Made by a program: the position numbers and the translations under genes. Positions 10,985 to 23,323 of a stretch of DNA of 64,000 nucleotides are shown here, in pieces. The notes below the pieces were generated by a model that did not search any database, was not told the DNA's origin, and was given only the letters and a program-made list of their open reading frames with translations. The stretch is from Pontederia crassipes (lineage: Eukaryota > Streptophyta > Magnoliopsida > Commelinales > Pontederiaceae): contig CM060195.1 in NCBI GenBank assembly GCA_030549335.1, positions 28,958,874 through 29,022,873 on the forward strand, written 5' to 3'. Every line of letters begins with the position of its first letter. Within the stretch, counting starts at the first letter, position 1.

Positions 10985-12852
10985 ATAGGAAGAATTTTAT
11001 ACATTAATATTATAATATATAATATATTAGAATTTCTTATTGTCGATTGTTATCAGGCTCGTGTTTGCCCGATATTCAATAGTTTGGTATACCCGTATAT
11101 TAATTAACAAACTCATCCGATAGATGAACCATTAATTCGCTAATAATAATACGTATTTAGATCGAGTTAATTATTACTTAGTTAGTGTCTATCAATAATA
11201 ACTAGTAAGCTTATATAATAATATTTACTAATAATAGAACATAAGTAATTTAACCATTATTAATTTGATTTGTTCTATTATCAATGAAAAGATAAAATAA
11301 AGAAATGAGTAAAAAGAAAAAATATTAAAGAAAATTATGAGAAAAGGAAAAAATAAAGATAACTTATTTATTATATTATTTTATTAGTTCATCAAGAAAA
11401 GAATATAAAAAATATAAAAAAAATGTCAAATTTAAAAATAAATGAAAAGAATATTTTTTTTAAAAAAATTAATGGATTTGTTCGGTTCTTTTTTAAAAAA
11501 AGTTCATTAATCGAACTGTCCATTAAAATTTATTAGACTTTATTAGTCGGAGAAATTTGAAAGTCTATTAAATGATTCAATAATAATATATTAAATTAAC
11601 GATTTTGTTCGGCTCTCCGGTGTTTGATTAAAATCCAAGATCGAAACTAATAGAAATTTGTCCAATCCCTTAAACGTCACTTAGTTTGGCGGCTTCGTCT
11701 CTTTGAAACTTTAAAGTTTAAACAATAATATTAACATTTACAAAATACCGTTATAATATTTTAAGCAATAGAATTATATTCAAATATGGAATATCCTATT
11801 TGGAACTTCCGACCGTCGGATCTGATTGGATGGCTCCAGCCATTAGAAAAATTAAAGTTTAATTAATAATATTAATGTTTACAGAAAAATGTTACAATAT
11901 TTTACTACTAGGATTATGTAATATAATATAATTTCAATGACACGAGCCATCAGAAACTACCTCTTGGATAGTCGAAAAGTTTAAAAGTTTAAATAACAAT
12001 ATTAATATTTACATAAGAATGCTATAATATTTATTAAATATTTGAATTCAGATCGTCAGAGTTGTCATAACAATTTTGGCTTCGGCCGTGAGAAATTTTA
12101 AATTTCAAATAATAATATTAAATTTTAGAGAAGAACACTATATTTCAATATTATAATATATACTACAATAACATTATTCCCGAATTATGGCAGCCTCATC
12201 AAGAGGAACTTCGGTCGAAATATTGGGCTAACGAAAGTTCACGACGTTGACATTCTGAAATTTTAAAGTTCACGAAATATTGCGCTGTAAATTTTATATT
12301 TTATTGTAGTGACTTCTTACATTTTATAAATAGGTTATTTTTTTATAACTCTTTTAAATTATAACGATTTTTGGTTGTCTCGTTCTGTTAAGTTTTTCAT
12401 TATTTTCAAATTTTTTTCTCTTTATGAAAATATTAAAATATCTTCCCACAAAATATTCTTTTTATTTTTATGTTTAAAATAAAACAAAAGAAAATACTTT
12501 AACACGCCAACAATATCAAACATCTTTATTTTTAATATTTTTACTTCTTATATTATTTATTATCATATTATTCATTCTAAATATTAAAATTGAGAATAGT
12601 TCGTGGATGAATATTTTAATATTTTTATAAATAAAAAAATTGAAAATAAAAAAAAACAATTAAGAGAGTCCCATGAAAGAATTGAAGTGGAAATCGAAAA
12701 ATCAATATAGTTCAAAAGAAATTTAAGGAAATAACTCGTTAAACTAAAAAGCAAATAAAAATTAGTAATAATATATATATGAAGAATTTAAGTAACGGGC
12801 TGTCAATGTAACCAATGGACCATATTAATTTTTAAAAAATATATTTAATGCT
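10985..12852. repeat. Dispersed repeat, copy B
   Basis: This is the second copy of the repeat at 27-1802, in the same orientation, with the ~126-bp units again visible near 11705, 11846, 11970 and 12095. It then continues into sequence matching 6530-6672. The two parts of copy A are therefore separated by the outer solo LTR, which copy B lacks. Copy B also lacks sequence corresponding to about 90-190 of copy A. Confidence 0.75.
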
Positions 12853-13331
12853 CAATGAGAAAGAACCACATTAGGATATGTCTCGATTCTCATAGATAAC
12901 AAATTAAATACTTCACTTGTTTTTTTTTTCATTTTAATAGTATTAATATGTGCTCTAGTTACTAATCAGTAGGTCAGTATTTTATCGGATTCAATGAAAG
13001 GGATATACGCGCATGAAAAAACGTTGCAAAATGATTAATTTTCACACTTGAAATCGAGTGAAGAACTTTCTTTGGGCAAGATAATGACTGCACATAGAAA
13101 CATCAATTCATCAGGGACTATTTCGTTTGACGGATAAACGAAATAATATTTCGTTATTTCAAAAATATTTCAAACACCACCAAATTTCAAATTTTTATTA
13201 AATCAAATCTAAACTTTTTTTTATTGGACATGCATTAACCTTTAACTATTTCTCATATTTAGGCTCCACGTATTTTTAAAAAGCGTACGTAGAATTATTA
13301 AATAATTAAATGTTATATTGTAAAGATTGTT

Positions 13332-15079
13332 TGTTATTGGATCAAAGTTTTTAATCCCTATATAATTATATTTTGATGATACAAACCTAAAAAGATTAAG
13401 AGTTATATTTAAAATATCGAAAAAGTTTAAATAAAAATGAGTGACTTCATGCACTAAACTTTCAATTAACATTTGTCTATGTTTGCATGAGGTGAATATA
13501 AAAATTATAAATAACTTTCTTATCTTTCTAAAAGATTAAGAATCACCTCATTAGGACAACAACATAAAACGTTATGTTTAAATGAAGCTTGAAAAGTTCA
13601 AATTGCATTTGATATTTTTATCTACTAAACTTGTACTTAATATTTGAGTATTCCATCATGAGATTTGGATAAAGAGATTAATATAAAAGTATAATCCTCT
13701 TATATTTTCATAGAATTAAGAATCACCTCATTTGGACAACCATATCAAAAGTTATGCTAAAAATAGTGAAGATCGACAAGTTCTATTCGAAGTTGATAAT
13801 TTTATGTGTTAAACTTTCATTAAATATTTGATTGCTTTATCAACTAATTTGGGATAAGAGGTGAGCATGAAAATTGTAAATAAAAGTGTTAGCTTTTCAT
13901 AGAATCAAATATCATCTCATTTGCATACTAGTATGGAAAGTTATGTATAAAAGAGTAAATATATAAAATGTTTCATTTGAAATGGACAACTTTATGCACT
14001 AAACTTTGATTGAATATTTAACTATGATCTCATTGTATTTTGAATGAATGATGAATACAAAAGTTGTAGAGCATTTTGTTATCTTTCCATAGAATTAAAT
14101 ATCATCTTATTTGGATAACTGTGTAAAAAGTTATGTATAAAAGAGTGTAGGTCTATCAAATTATCAATGACAACACGGTCGACCGATACATTAACGGTCG
14201 ACCGTTATGGGTAAAAAAGGATGAACAATTTAAAACGGACGACTGAAGGTGCTGTCAAAATGACCGCTAATCACAGAGACTAAAGACATTTCTAAAACGG
14301 ACGATCGAAACATTAACGGTCGACCATTATGGGAGCAAAGGCAACAACAACGGCTAAAATCCTTCTACGGACTACCATCAACGGATAACTATGCAGAAAA
14401 GACAAGCACAACGGCTAGTTACTATTCATAACGGTCGACCGTTATCTAAAATGGTCGACCGTTATAGAGCTGACAGCACAATCTTTTTAAATTACTTTAC
14501 AACGGCCAAATTTTCAAGAGAAGTCTATAAAAGAGATCCAAAAGATTGAAGGAACACCAACTAAGCAAGGCAAATCATTCTAGAGATCCCTTCAAATCCA
14601 AAGCATTTTTCTTGAGCCAAAGTTGCAAATCATCCCTTCCCTCTTCTAGTTTTTTAGTGAGAACATTATTTGTAAGAAGAGAGCATTGGAGGGAATTCTT
14701 GTTTAGATACTTTTTTAGAGCTCCTTGTAAGAAGAGGTGTGCCTTACCTCTTGAACAAAGAAGAATGCATTATGGTGTAAAAAGGGTTATTCTCTCTAGA
14801 AAAAAAGAGAAAGCTAGTGAATCTCCGACGGTCTCGAGGTCGAGAAGTCGAAGCGGTGACGTAGGCCAAGATGTGGCTGAACCTCGTCAACAAACTACCG
14901 TGCATCTCGAGTTTGTCTTTCTCTCTCCTTCCTACTCTATTATGCATGTGATTTGATTGCTATTGTGTTGGTTTAAATATTAACGAATCGATTTTAAGCT
15001 TCCTCGACGATTTTCGTAAAATCGATATTTTCGATTTAAACATCAATTCACCATCCTCTTGGCGCCTTGTGATCCTACA
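13332..15079 (+). mobile_element. Lone LTR of SIRE-like copia family
   Basis: It begins TGTTATTGGATCAAAG and ends CTTGTGATCCTACA, matching the starts and ends of the LTRs at 26092, 34641 and 36489. The first 800 bp hold about four diverged ~185-bp units, each with a CTAAACTTT-ATTAATATTTG and a GGACAAC-AAAAGTTATG block. At 14176-14460 there are five GGTCGACC-centred motifs. A CTCCGACGGTCTCGAGG string at 14823 is shared with the other LTRs. Flanking 5-mers (TTGTT and TTTGT) do not give a clean duplication. No coding region follows. Confidence 0.7.
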
Positions 15080-15527
15080 TTTGTATCTGAAATATAAAAA
15101 AACTTGGAAGAAATATACTTGCATATCTTTATGCAGTAATCGTTGTTTACAATTATATGATATTTAAACATAAGTTGTTCAATAAATTACGTAAAATACA
15201 TACGAGTAATGAGTTTTTAAAAAATAAGCCAAATTATTATTGCCCATTTATCCATATGAGCTTATCACTTAATTTAAAAAAAAAATTTAGCCGAAGTACG
15301 AGAACAAGTTGAAATTTGATGATCTTTTATTATGAAATTAAAAAACACCAAATTGCCAAAAAATACATAAAAATTATGAAAAACTGAAAATAGATTATTT
15401 CGTATGAATTCTTTTTCTAACGTATAAAAGCTTAAACTAAATTTATATAAAACTTCTTTGGTGCAAACTTTCTTCTTCACAAAGAATATGACATGAACAA
15501 CACACTGAAAAATATAATGTCTAGTAA
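15080..15527. other. Gene-free AT-rich spacer
   Basis: Nothing recognisable apart from a partial match near 15471-15527 to the AAAGAATTGACATG block of the adjacent dimer repeat. Confidence 0.55.
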
Positions 15528-18500
15528 ATACGGCAGTGAGAATAAAACTTTTATTTCTTTTCTCATATTCAGACACACAAAGCTAAATTTACTAAAAAAA
15601 AGGGAAAAAATTCTGTTGGTCGAAATTTTCTTCTACACAAAGAATTGACATGCACCACACATTGAAATATCATGTCTAATAAATCCACAAATTTTCCAAC
15701 ACGAAAGGGATGAGAGGATTAATTAGTCCATGAAAGATGTTCAAAGCCGAGTTCAGACATTTTCTTTTCACAAATAATGACAAAGAAAAATAGTGTTGAA
15801 ACTATTAGCATAATCTTTTACTATTCTAAAACTGATTGGATAAGGCATTTGACAAGGTATTTTGTGAGGCTATTCTTAAGACTCTCACAATTATAAATTA
15901 TCTAGAAAAAATTATCTCCTAAATCAAGAGCTGTATTTAATCTCCAAGATTCACCAGCTACATCAATGGGACCTTCATACCTTTCTTTAAAAGTTCTAAG
16001 AGGATAAGGTAAGGGGACCCCCTCTCACCTTATCTCTTTATTATTGTATTCCAGGTCTTCTCATCCCTAATCACTCAAGAAATTAATTTGGGTAACATCA
16101 AACCTTTCAAAGTTAATATTTTTTTCCTTAAACCATTTATTTTATGCTGATAACTTATTAGTATGCATGGAAGCCACAACCTCAAACTACAAAAGGCTAA
16201 ATGTTTTGGGCTTTTGTTTAGCCGGCCCGTGTGGTTCGGATTAAGTTTTTTCTCTATTTGTTTGGATTTTTAAACCCGGTTTGGAGAGGCTATTAATAGC
16301 CTAATTTCTGATGTAATCTGTGTGGCGGCTGTAAACTTAAAAGATATAGTGGAACCTCTTTGCAGGACGTAACTCTTATCTCAAGGGTGAACTTGGGTAA
16401 ATTCGTGTGTCTCCTCTATTTTTCTGCAATCTCTCTGCGATCTTTTCTCCTTGTTCTCGAATTTTCCCATCACTAACAAATTGGAAAATTGTTCAATTGC
16501 CCAAAGAGGAAGGAGGTCTGGGTATTAGAAAGCTACAACATATAAAAATTACTTTACTTGCAAAATGTGTACTACCCATTTTGAACCAGTTGCCTCGTCA
16601 CTATGTGAATTTTATCATCAACAAATATGGGATTCCTCATCCCTTGTCTGTATCTACCTCTCAACTGTCTAAGCCAGCCTGGAGCTGGAGGTTAATGCTG
16701 CAGGTTTTTGAAAGCATAAAGCTTGGGCTCAAGGAGCTTATTGGTAATGACAAACACAATTTTTTTTACTAACCCATGGATTTTTAATATACCTTTATAT
16801 TTTATGCCTACTTATGTTAACATGGATAATATATGCATGAATTTAAATGTTGCTGACCTTATTATGAATTCTAAATAGGAGATTGATAAATTGTCTTTAT
16901 TTTTTTACCCTTGTTTAGTTTCGAGGATTTGAATATTTATTTGTCTGCACACCCCTATGATGATCAATGGATTTGGGATCCTTCAGGAATTCCTAAAGCT
17001 AAATCTATTTACAATTTCATTAGTAGGCCCCTTTTGCATCGATAGCTTGCTGGATGGTTGGAAACGAATCTAGCTCCTTAAGGTTCCCCCTAAGATACAA
17101 AACTTCCTATGGAAACTCTCCCACTCTCTCTTGCCTACCGATGATATGTTAGCTAGATTTAATCCCAACCTAAATTCATCCTATCCTCTCTGTAATTCTG
17201 CCCAGGAGTCTGTGAAAACACATATTTTTTTAATGCTCTTTTGCTGTTCAGTTGTGGAACATCTTCAAGCCAATTCTCAGTTTACTTTCACTTTTATGCA
17301 TTCTTAGGCTAATGGTGATTGGATCAAGGAAGGTGATCATCTTGTACCTCCCTCTCGGGATAAAATCCTTACCCTTTTTGGTTTTGGGTCTGTGGGGGAT
17401 CTGGAGAGGTAGAAATGATGTCCACTTTAGTTCCTACCATGCAATCGTGATTGTCGTTTGGGAAAGGGTTATAGCTAACTATCATGAAATACACACCGCT
17501 CACTATCATGAGGGGATTTCCCCATCGCACCAGATCTTGTGCCGATGGGAGCCTCCATGTGATCCCTGGTACAAATTAAATACTGATGGTTCATTTGTCC
17601 ACCAAGGTAGCATGGTGGTGTAGACTTCATTCTTAGATTTGCTAATGCCACTTTCGTTTTTGCAGAATCAACGTCAAGACGATTTTGATCAGCGTTGGAG
17701 GCTGAAGCCTTTGCTATGTTTGATGGTCTTCGAAGATATGTGTCCATAGGCGTTTCTAACATTCAAGTGGAATCGGACTCCACCGAGTTGGTTTCCTTTA
17801 TATCAAAGAATCGCACTGCACCTAGGCGTTTGTAGAAGATATTAGAAGCACTATTTCTGTTTTTGACAACTTTAAATGTTTACATGTTAACAGAATGCTA
17901 ATTCGACAACGCATGTTTTGACTGGCTTTGTCAAGCAGTCACATGGCGACCACTTTTGGAAAAATTGTCCTGACCTTTCTCAGGGGCTTCTTCATATTTT
18001 GTATTTGGACTATGATCAAATCGATAGTATCTTTTGGCTTTAAAAAAGTTACAATGGAGCATGATATAAAGATGGGGAGAGGATAAAGTGCAAAAATAAA
18101 TATAAGCGAAACTTTTGTTTGCAGGCAAAAAAAATATTACTTTCAACATTTTCCTAATTACATATAAACCTAATTTGTTGGATAAGAAAACACACTTTTT
18201 TTTCTCATATTCAGACAAATAACATATTTTTAAAGATAAATTTACATATAAGCTAAATTTTCCTAATTACATATATTTTATTTCCTTTTGATCCAAATTT
18301 CTTCTTCAGAAAGAATTGACATGCACCACGAATTGAAATATCCTGTCTAATAATTAAGGCATTAATTCGTGGAGAATAATTCCACAAATTTTCCACAATG
18401 AAATGGATGAGAAGATTAGTACAGGAAAGATATTGAAATCCAATTTCAGACTTTTCTTTTCACAAATAATGACAAAGAGAAGTAGAGGTTCAAACTATTA

Positions 18501-18676
18501 GCATAATCTTTGGTCATTAATTACAATGGATGATGATATAAAGTGGAGAGGGAAAGTCGCAGAAACAAATCAAAAATTTTATTTTTATTGTAACGATGAT
18601 TTAAAACTTCGTTTGCTTGACCAAAAAAAATCATAACTTTCAATTTTTATTAGATTATATCTAAACTTTTATTGGA
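15528..18676. repeat. ~415-bp tandem dimer, copy split by a LINE
   Basis: Positions 15528-15825 and 18047-18676 together match 10100-10984. The break falls after ACTATT; in the intact copy the next bases are AGTTACAATGG, which here resume at 18047. The uninterrupted copy therefore acts as the empty-site reference for the insertion. Confidence 0.8.
15826..18046 (+). mobile_element. 5'-truncated L1-like LINE with decayed RT and RNase H
   Basis: Reverse-transcriptase fragments are readable in several frames. GDPLSPYLF is at 16013-16039, directly after an in-frame TAA. A YADN core near 16143 stands where YADD is expected, so a catalytic aspartate is lost. A zinc-binding-region fragment follows (ORF 16407-16772, with PKEEGGLGIRKLQ). 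Then comes an RNase H segment, with LNTDGSF near 17576 and downstream text resembling EAFAMFDGLR across frameshifts. It ends in a short A run at 18042-18047. The 5' part including endonuclease is missing, as is usual for LINE insertions. No target duplication is clear. It is inactive. Confidence 0.8.
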
Positions 18677-19325
18677 TGAGATGACCTTGGTCCTTGTCTT
18701 TTTTTATTTTACCAGCTGTGTAATTGCTCTCTAAAAAGTTGAAGAACATCAATATGGACGACTACCACCAAGCCTTTATTGTTTTCATTTAGCATTGAAA
18801 AAATCTAACTAATCATGTGTTCCTAGGCGTGGCAAAATCTCTCAAGATCGCGGGGCTCGCGGGAATCTTCAATAGAAGGCAATTCAACTACTTAGTTATT
18901 ATTTGATAGATTCATTTACATTGGCAATCACAACTACATTAAATGCAAGTGGTAGACTGTTCAGGATTGAAGTTATTTGTAGTGCCAATTTCTAAGTCTT
19001 TGATCATCACTATTATTTTGTTAACTTGGTCTGACACATTTTCATCGTCTCTTTCTTTGAGAGCACTTGAGATATTGCTAGTGCTTTTATGGTCTCAATT
19101 CTCAAACAACAGAGTCGTCCTTGTAGAAGAGGGAGAAAAGAGATTGGGGAGAGGGGGAAGGTTATTTCTGAATCAGGTCTTCCACGATGGAAATCGATGT
19201 TAAACCATTCCCTTTAACTTTCATTAATTCCATCTCCCATTTCGACGAGATGACTACGATTGTGAGATCACAGGGTCGATATGCACCCTAATATAACACA
19301 CACACACACATATATATATATATAC
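18677..19325. repeat. Gene-free stretch with a segment repeated at 22010
   Basis: Positions 19165-19279 match 22010-22119, diverged but collinear: TTCTGAA-C-GTCTTCCAC, CCTTTAACTTTC, CATTTCGA and GATTACAGGGT-type text. The pair brackets about 2.7 kb that includes the GC-rich TIR segment. No gene is recognised. A short (CA)n(TA)n tract lies at 19297-19324. Confidence 0.55.
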
Positions 19326-20416
19326 GAGAAATATTAGGATGTTATCATACATTTTTGGTAGCACCATATGGCCACACTTTCAGACCATCCGATCTGAGAT
19401 GGATGGACTGGATCTGTACGCACCGATTCAAGGGGGTTCGTCATCCGGTTGGCAGACATTCATCCTCCGATTCACATAGCATTCAAATGGTGATGCTAGT
19501 TCACATGCATTCGCCTCTCTTCCCTTGTCTACATTGGCAACAACAACGTTCAGGCAACGATGACTGCGAAAAGGGAGGCATCGACCCCCTCTGCAGGCTC
19601 ATCGACGAGCTGCGAAGGGGGCCGATAGTCGATGCCCCCTTTTTCCCTCATTGTTGTGGCAGCAAAAAAGGGGGTGCGTCCCTCCTCTGCGAGCTCGTGG
19701 AGGGGACGATGCTCCCCACCCCCCACCCCTTCGATGCCATGCCGGCGAGGTAGAAGGAGCAAAGGAGAGAGGGAGAAGAGGAGTAGATCACGGAGGAGAA
19801 GGGGAGAAGAGACGCAACCACTGGCGATCAGTCAGGGAGGACGATATGCATAGAGAGATAGGGGAGGGAGGAGTGGCGATCGGGGGTTTGCGGAGTGGCG
19901 ATCGATGGCCTACGTGAGATAGGGGAGGGAGAAGCGGCGATTGGCGACCTGCGCGAGATAGGGGGAGGAGGAGGTGGCGATCGGCGAAGGGACCGCCTTA
20001 TGCGCGAGAGAAGGCATCACGTGAGGATCTCACCGAGAGCCAACCGCCGAGGGAGTTGGCAGCGATCAACAAAGGGACTGTCTTCTTTCTCGTGCGATCC
20101 ACTCCTCGAGAGCTAGTCGCCGACATCCAATCTCGTCAATCCTGCTCCGGATCTCGCTGCTCCTGCTTCGATCGCCGAGAGCCAACGAGGTATCTCTGCC
20201 GGCAAAGGGATGTCTATTGTCATAAAAGAGAGCGTCAACCAAGAGAAGACCGTGAGGGTGAACCAACTGCACTCCCGCATCTCACGAACCGTGTGCCCTA
20301 CGATCGCCCGAACCGCCTCTGCCCCATCTTGAATCGTCGTCCGTTGATCTCGTCTGCCCATCTTTGTTCGGACGCTCTTGAATCTATGGGCGCAGGGTGC
20401 TAGCACCCTAATATTC

Positions 20417-20417
<1 letters not shown>
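19326..20417. mobile_element. GC-rich segment bounded by imperfect inverted repeats
   Basis: The left end GAGAAATATTAGGATGTTA is mirrored by the right end, whose reverse complement reads GAGGAATATTAGGGTGCTA. Further in, GATTCAAG and a GGCAGAC block are also mirrored. The body is strikingly GC-rich against an AT-rich background. It includes a ~50-bp minisatellite at 19853-19985 (GAGATAGGGGAGGGAG plus GGCGATCGG, three copies). Long frames are open on both strands, as expected from base composition. None shows a known domain, so I do not call a gene. It could be a Mutator-like element carrying captured host DNA. Confidence 0.5.

Positions 20418-20474
<57 letters not shown>
20417..20474. repeat. 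(CT)n(TA)n compound microsatellite
   Basis: About 13 CT units run directly into about 16 TA units at the right edge of the GC-rich element. Confidence 0.95.
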
Positions 20475-20476
<2 letters not shown>

Positions 20477-22282
20477 TAGGATTTGAAATATGTTAGAATA
20501 TAAATATTAATTTGATTAGAAGACACATGTTGTATGTTATAGAATTAGGATTAAATTCGAAATGGTTAGGATTATTGGTCTATATAATATTGTTTGATTA
20601 GTATTCGTAATTTTATTAATTTATTTAAGAAAGTTTTATTACTTTTTCTAATATAAGTGTAATTGTGAGTATGATTCTTAGCATATTTATCATGGTGTTA
20701 TGTCATTGTCATTCTCCCCTGCATTTAACAAAAAACAAAAAATATTTGTTTGATTTTGGATTATATTTTATCTATCTATAATTTAAGTTAGATTAGGAAC
20801 GTTGTTTATAAGTTACCTTGTGATCAAATATTCTAATATTAGGGTATGTTACATATACTGAATTCTAGGATACAATTCTCATTTAATTTTATATTATATT
20901 AATCATATTTTTTTTTAAGATGACGTACCATCACTTACTTACTCTCAAATTGTTTTTTTAATAGTTTTCAATGATACATAAAATAGTATTTTACATGTTA
21001 ATATTAATATATTCTTATTCTCACGTGATGGTCAGAATTTCTCAACGATTCTCAGGATATCTTGGTATGCAGGTTATGTTGGAGCAAAGTTGTATGCTCT
21101 AAATAATTATATTTTGATGAAACAAATTTCGAAAGATTAAAAATTATGAATTATTTAATGATATATGTGGAACCCTAGTACGTGTAGTTTTTAATCCATC
21201 TAGAATCATAAGATTTTTTCATGTGGCTAAGAAATTTTCTCATATGGCTAAAAAATTATGAATTATTTCTTGACAGATAGTTTGAAAATCTTGATACAAC
21301 ATCTAGTTAATCTTTAAAGAATTGAGTAGTTCCAAGTGTAAAATAATATATGAATATAAATACCTGAAATTGGAAATTGATATTAGAAGAGATTATATGC
21401 ATTTTAGGATTCATAACCATTCATGCATCATGAGCATGAATTGCATATTATTTTATTGTAATTAGTAAGTAAACATGCATTGTTGCTTGTAGGAAAACAT
21501 CAATTTATAAGTGAAAGGGAGGAAATCTAGTAAATCTCCTTTAAGGGATAAAGTACAGGGTGAATGAGAAATTTACAACATAGAAAAATGATATATGTTA
21601 CTTCTTTTGTTTATAATATTATTATAATTATCATTATTGAAATATAGTTTGAACTATGAAAAATATTTATGTAATGTTTCAAGAATTTCATATGAGATGG
21701 AAAACACTCTTAAAATCAAATTGTTTTCATGGAACAATGCTTGTGAACTTAAAATAAGTTTACTTAATATTGATATGTGATTGTGACATTTTATTTTGAT
21801 ATTATAAAATTTCATATGTTCATTGGTCATGTTAGTTGAAAAATGTCTTTGGAACCACATTTGATATACATGAAGTATTTGGGACGTATATTTAATGTCT
21901 TTACCCTTTGGGGACTGATCTGCGTGCACGTATTGACACATGTAATCCCATGAGGCAATACAGAGAGCGGAATGTTGTCTCAACTGAATCGGTCAAAGGA
22001 TAAACTTTTTTCTGAACCGAGTCTTCCACTACATAACCCGATATTAAATCACATCCTTTAACTTTCCTTAATCCCATCCATCCATTTCGATCATATGGCT
22101 ACGAGATTACAGGGTTGATCACCGGGGCAAAATTATGACATTCTTTGTTCAATTATATAACAGTCTTGTGCAATTTACTACAAAAAAATAATAGATTATA
22201 AAAACATTTTATTTTTTTACAATCAGTGTTTAGTATATTGTATAACCCGTGCAGCGGAGATTAGATTGCCCGCGCGTGGTAC
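20475..22282. other. AT-rich gene-free stretch
   Basis: No recognisable coding region or clear element ends. It contains the second copy (22010-22119) of the short repeat first seen at 19165. Confidence 0.55.
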
Positions 22283-22291
22283 CTAATATTT

Positions 22292-23141
22292 GAATGCCCT
22301 TAATGCTACTATTCCAATGTTTATTGCCACTCCAAACTCATCATTTCATTTTTCATTTTATTTTACTTTCATTTATTATTCTCTCTTAGTTCCCTCAACT
22401 TTTCTTGTTTAATCATCACACTCTATACTCTCTCTGAATGCTATTGGTTATTTGGTTAATGATATAAATTAAATTATTGGGCAAACTTTAATTGAATTAA
22501 TATAAAATTCACATAAGATTAGACAAAAATAGAAATATATTTATTTATTTATTAAAATTATTAAGTTTTCGAATAGTGTCCGTTGTTTTTTTTATTTTTT
22601 GTTAAGAAACTAATAATACATTTTTCAAAGCAATTTGCTCAATCAATTACTTGTAGTCAAACAAATATTTTTTAAGACAACGATAAACTGGATTGGATCT
22701 AACACACTAATTAAAAATATTTTTTAATCAACTTATAATTAGTTATTAACTAAAAATGAAAAATAAAACAACGGACAATAATTGTTGTGAGAAACAATTA
22801 TTTTAAAAATAATTTTTTCTAATATTTTTCACACTTCATATTTCTACTTTATTTTATATATTCATAAAATAATTTTATATGTTTAATCTTGTTGTAACTT
22901 ATAAATTAATTAATTAAATTAATATGTTTGTTCAATAATCCAAATTATACTATCAACCAAAAAAATTAATTAATTATGTGAAGAGAGATGGTAGAGAGTT
23001 AATGAGTGTGAGACTATTTAATAAGTATGATTGAGTGAAAATTTAGGAGACTCAAAGAAAAAGAATAATAAATAAAATAAAATAAAACGAAATGAAGGAT
23101 AAATGATGAGTTTGGAATATATTTGAAAAGTAAGGGCACTC
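22292..23141. mobile_element. Mutator-like foldback element (MULE-MITE) with 9-bp target duplication
   Basis: The left end GAATGCCCTTA and the reverse complement of the right end, GAGTGCCCTTA, begin long imperfect inverted repeats of roughly 150 bp. Both arms share text such as CCAAACTCATCATTT and ATTTATTATTCT. A perfect 9-bp direct repeat CTAATATTT flanks the element exactly (22283-22291 and 23142-23150). Long TIRs with a 9-bp duplication are the signature of Mutator-like elements. At 850 bp it encodes no transposase and would depend on one elsewhere. Confidence 0.8.
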
Positions 23142-23323
23142 CTAATATTTTCGCACTCCTGAGCAGCACCTCTCCTATCTCAATTACTGATTAAAAAAAG
23201 CATTCGATATATGCATAAAAAAAGAAGAAAGAATATAACAAAATATACACAAACAAACGCCAAAATGAAGCTAAAGGGACAAAAAAAAAAAAGAAAACTA
23301 AAAGTGCCACTAATTACATTTCG

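Noticed and set aside
14176-14470. Repeated GGTCGACC motifs considered as a CRISPR-like or tandem array
   Set aside because: Spacing is irregular, the units are palindromes rather than repeat-spacer pairs, and they are parts of plant LTRs.
16407-17623. Frames of 121 and 123 codons as host genes
   Set aside because: Both are pieces of the LINE reverse transcriptase and RNase H region.
19355-20406. Several GC-rich frames on both strands
   Set aside because: Open frames on both strands reflect composition. They include a minisatellite and no recognisable motif, so no gene is called.
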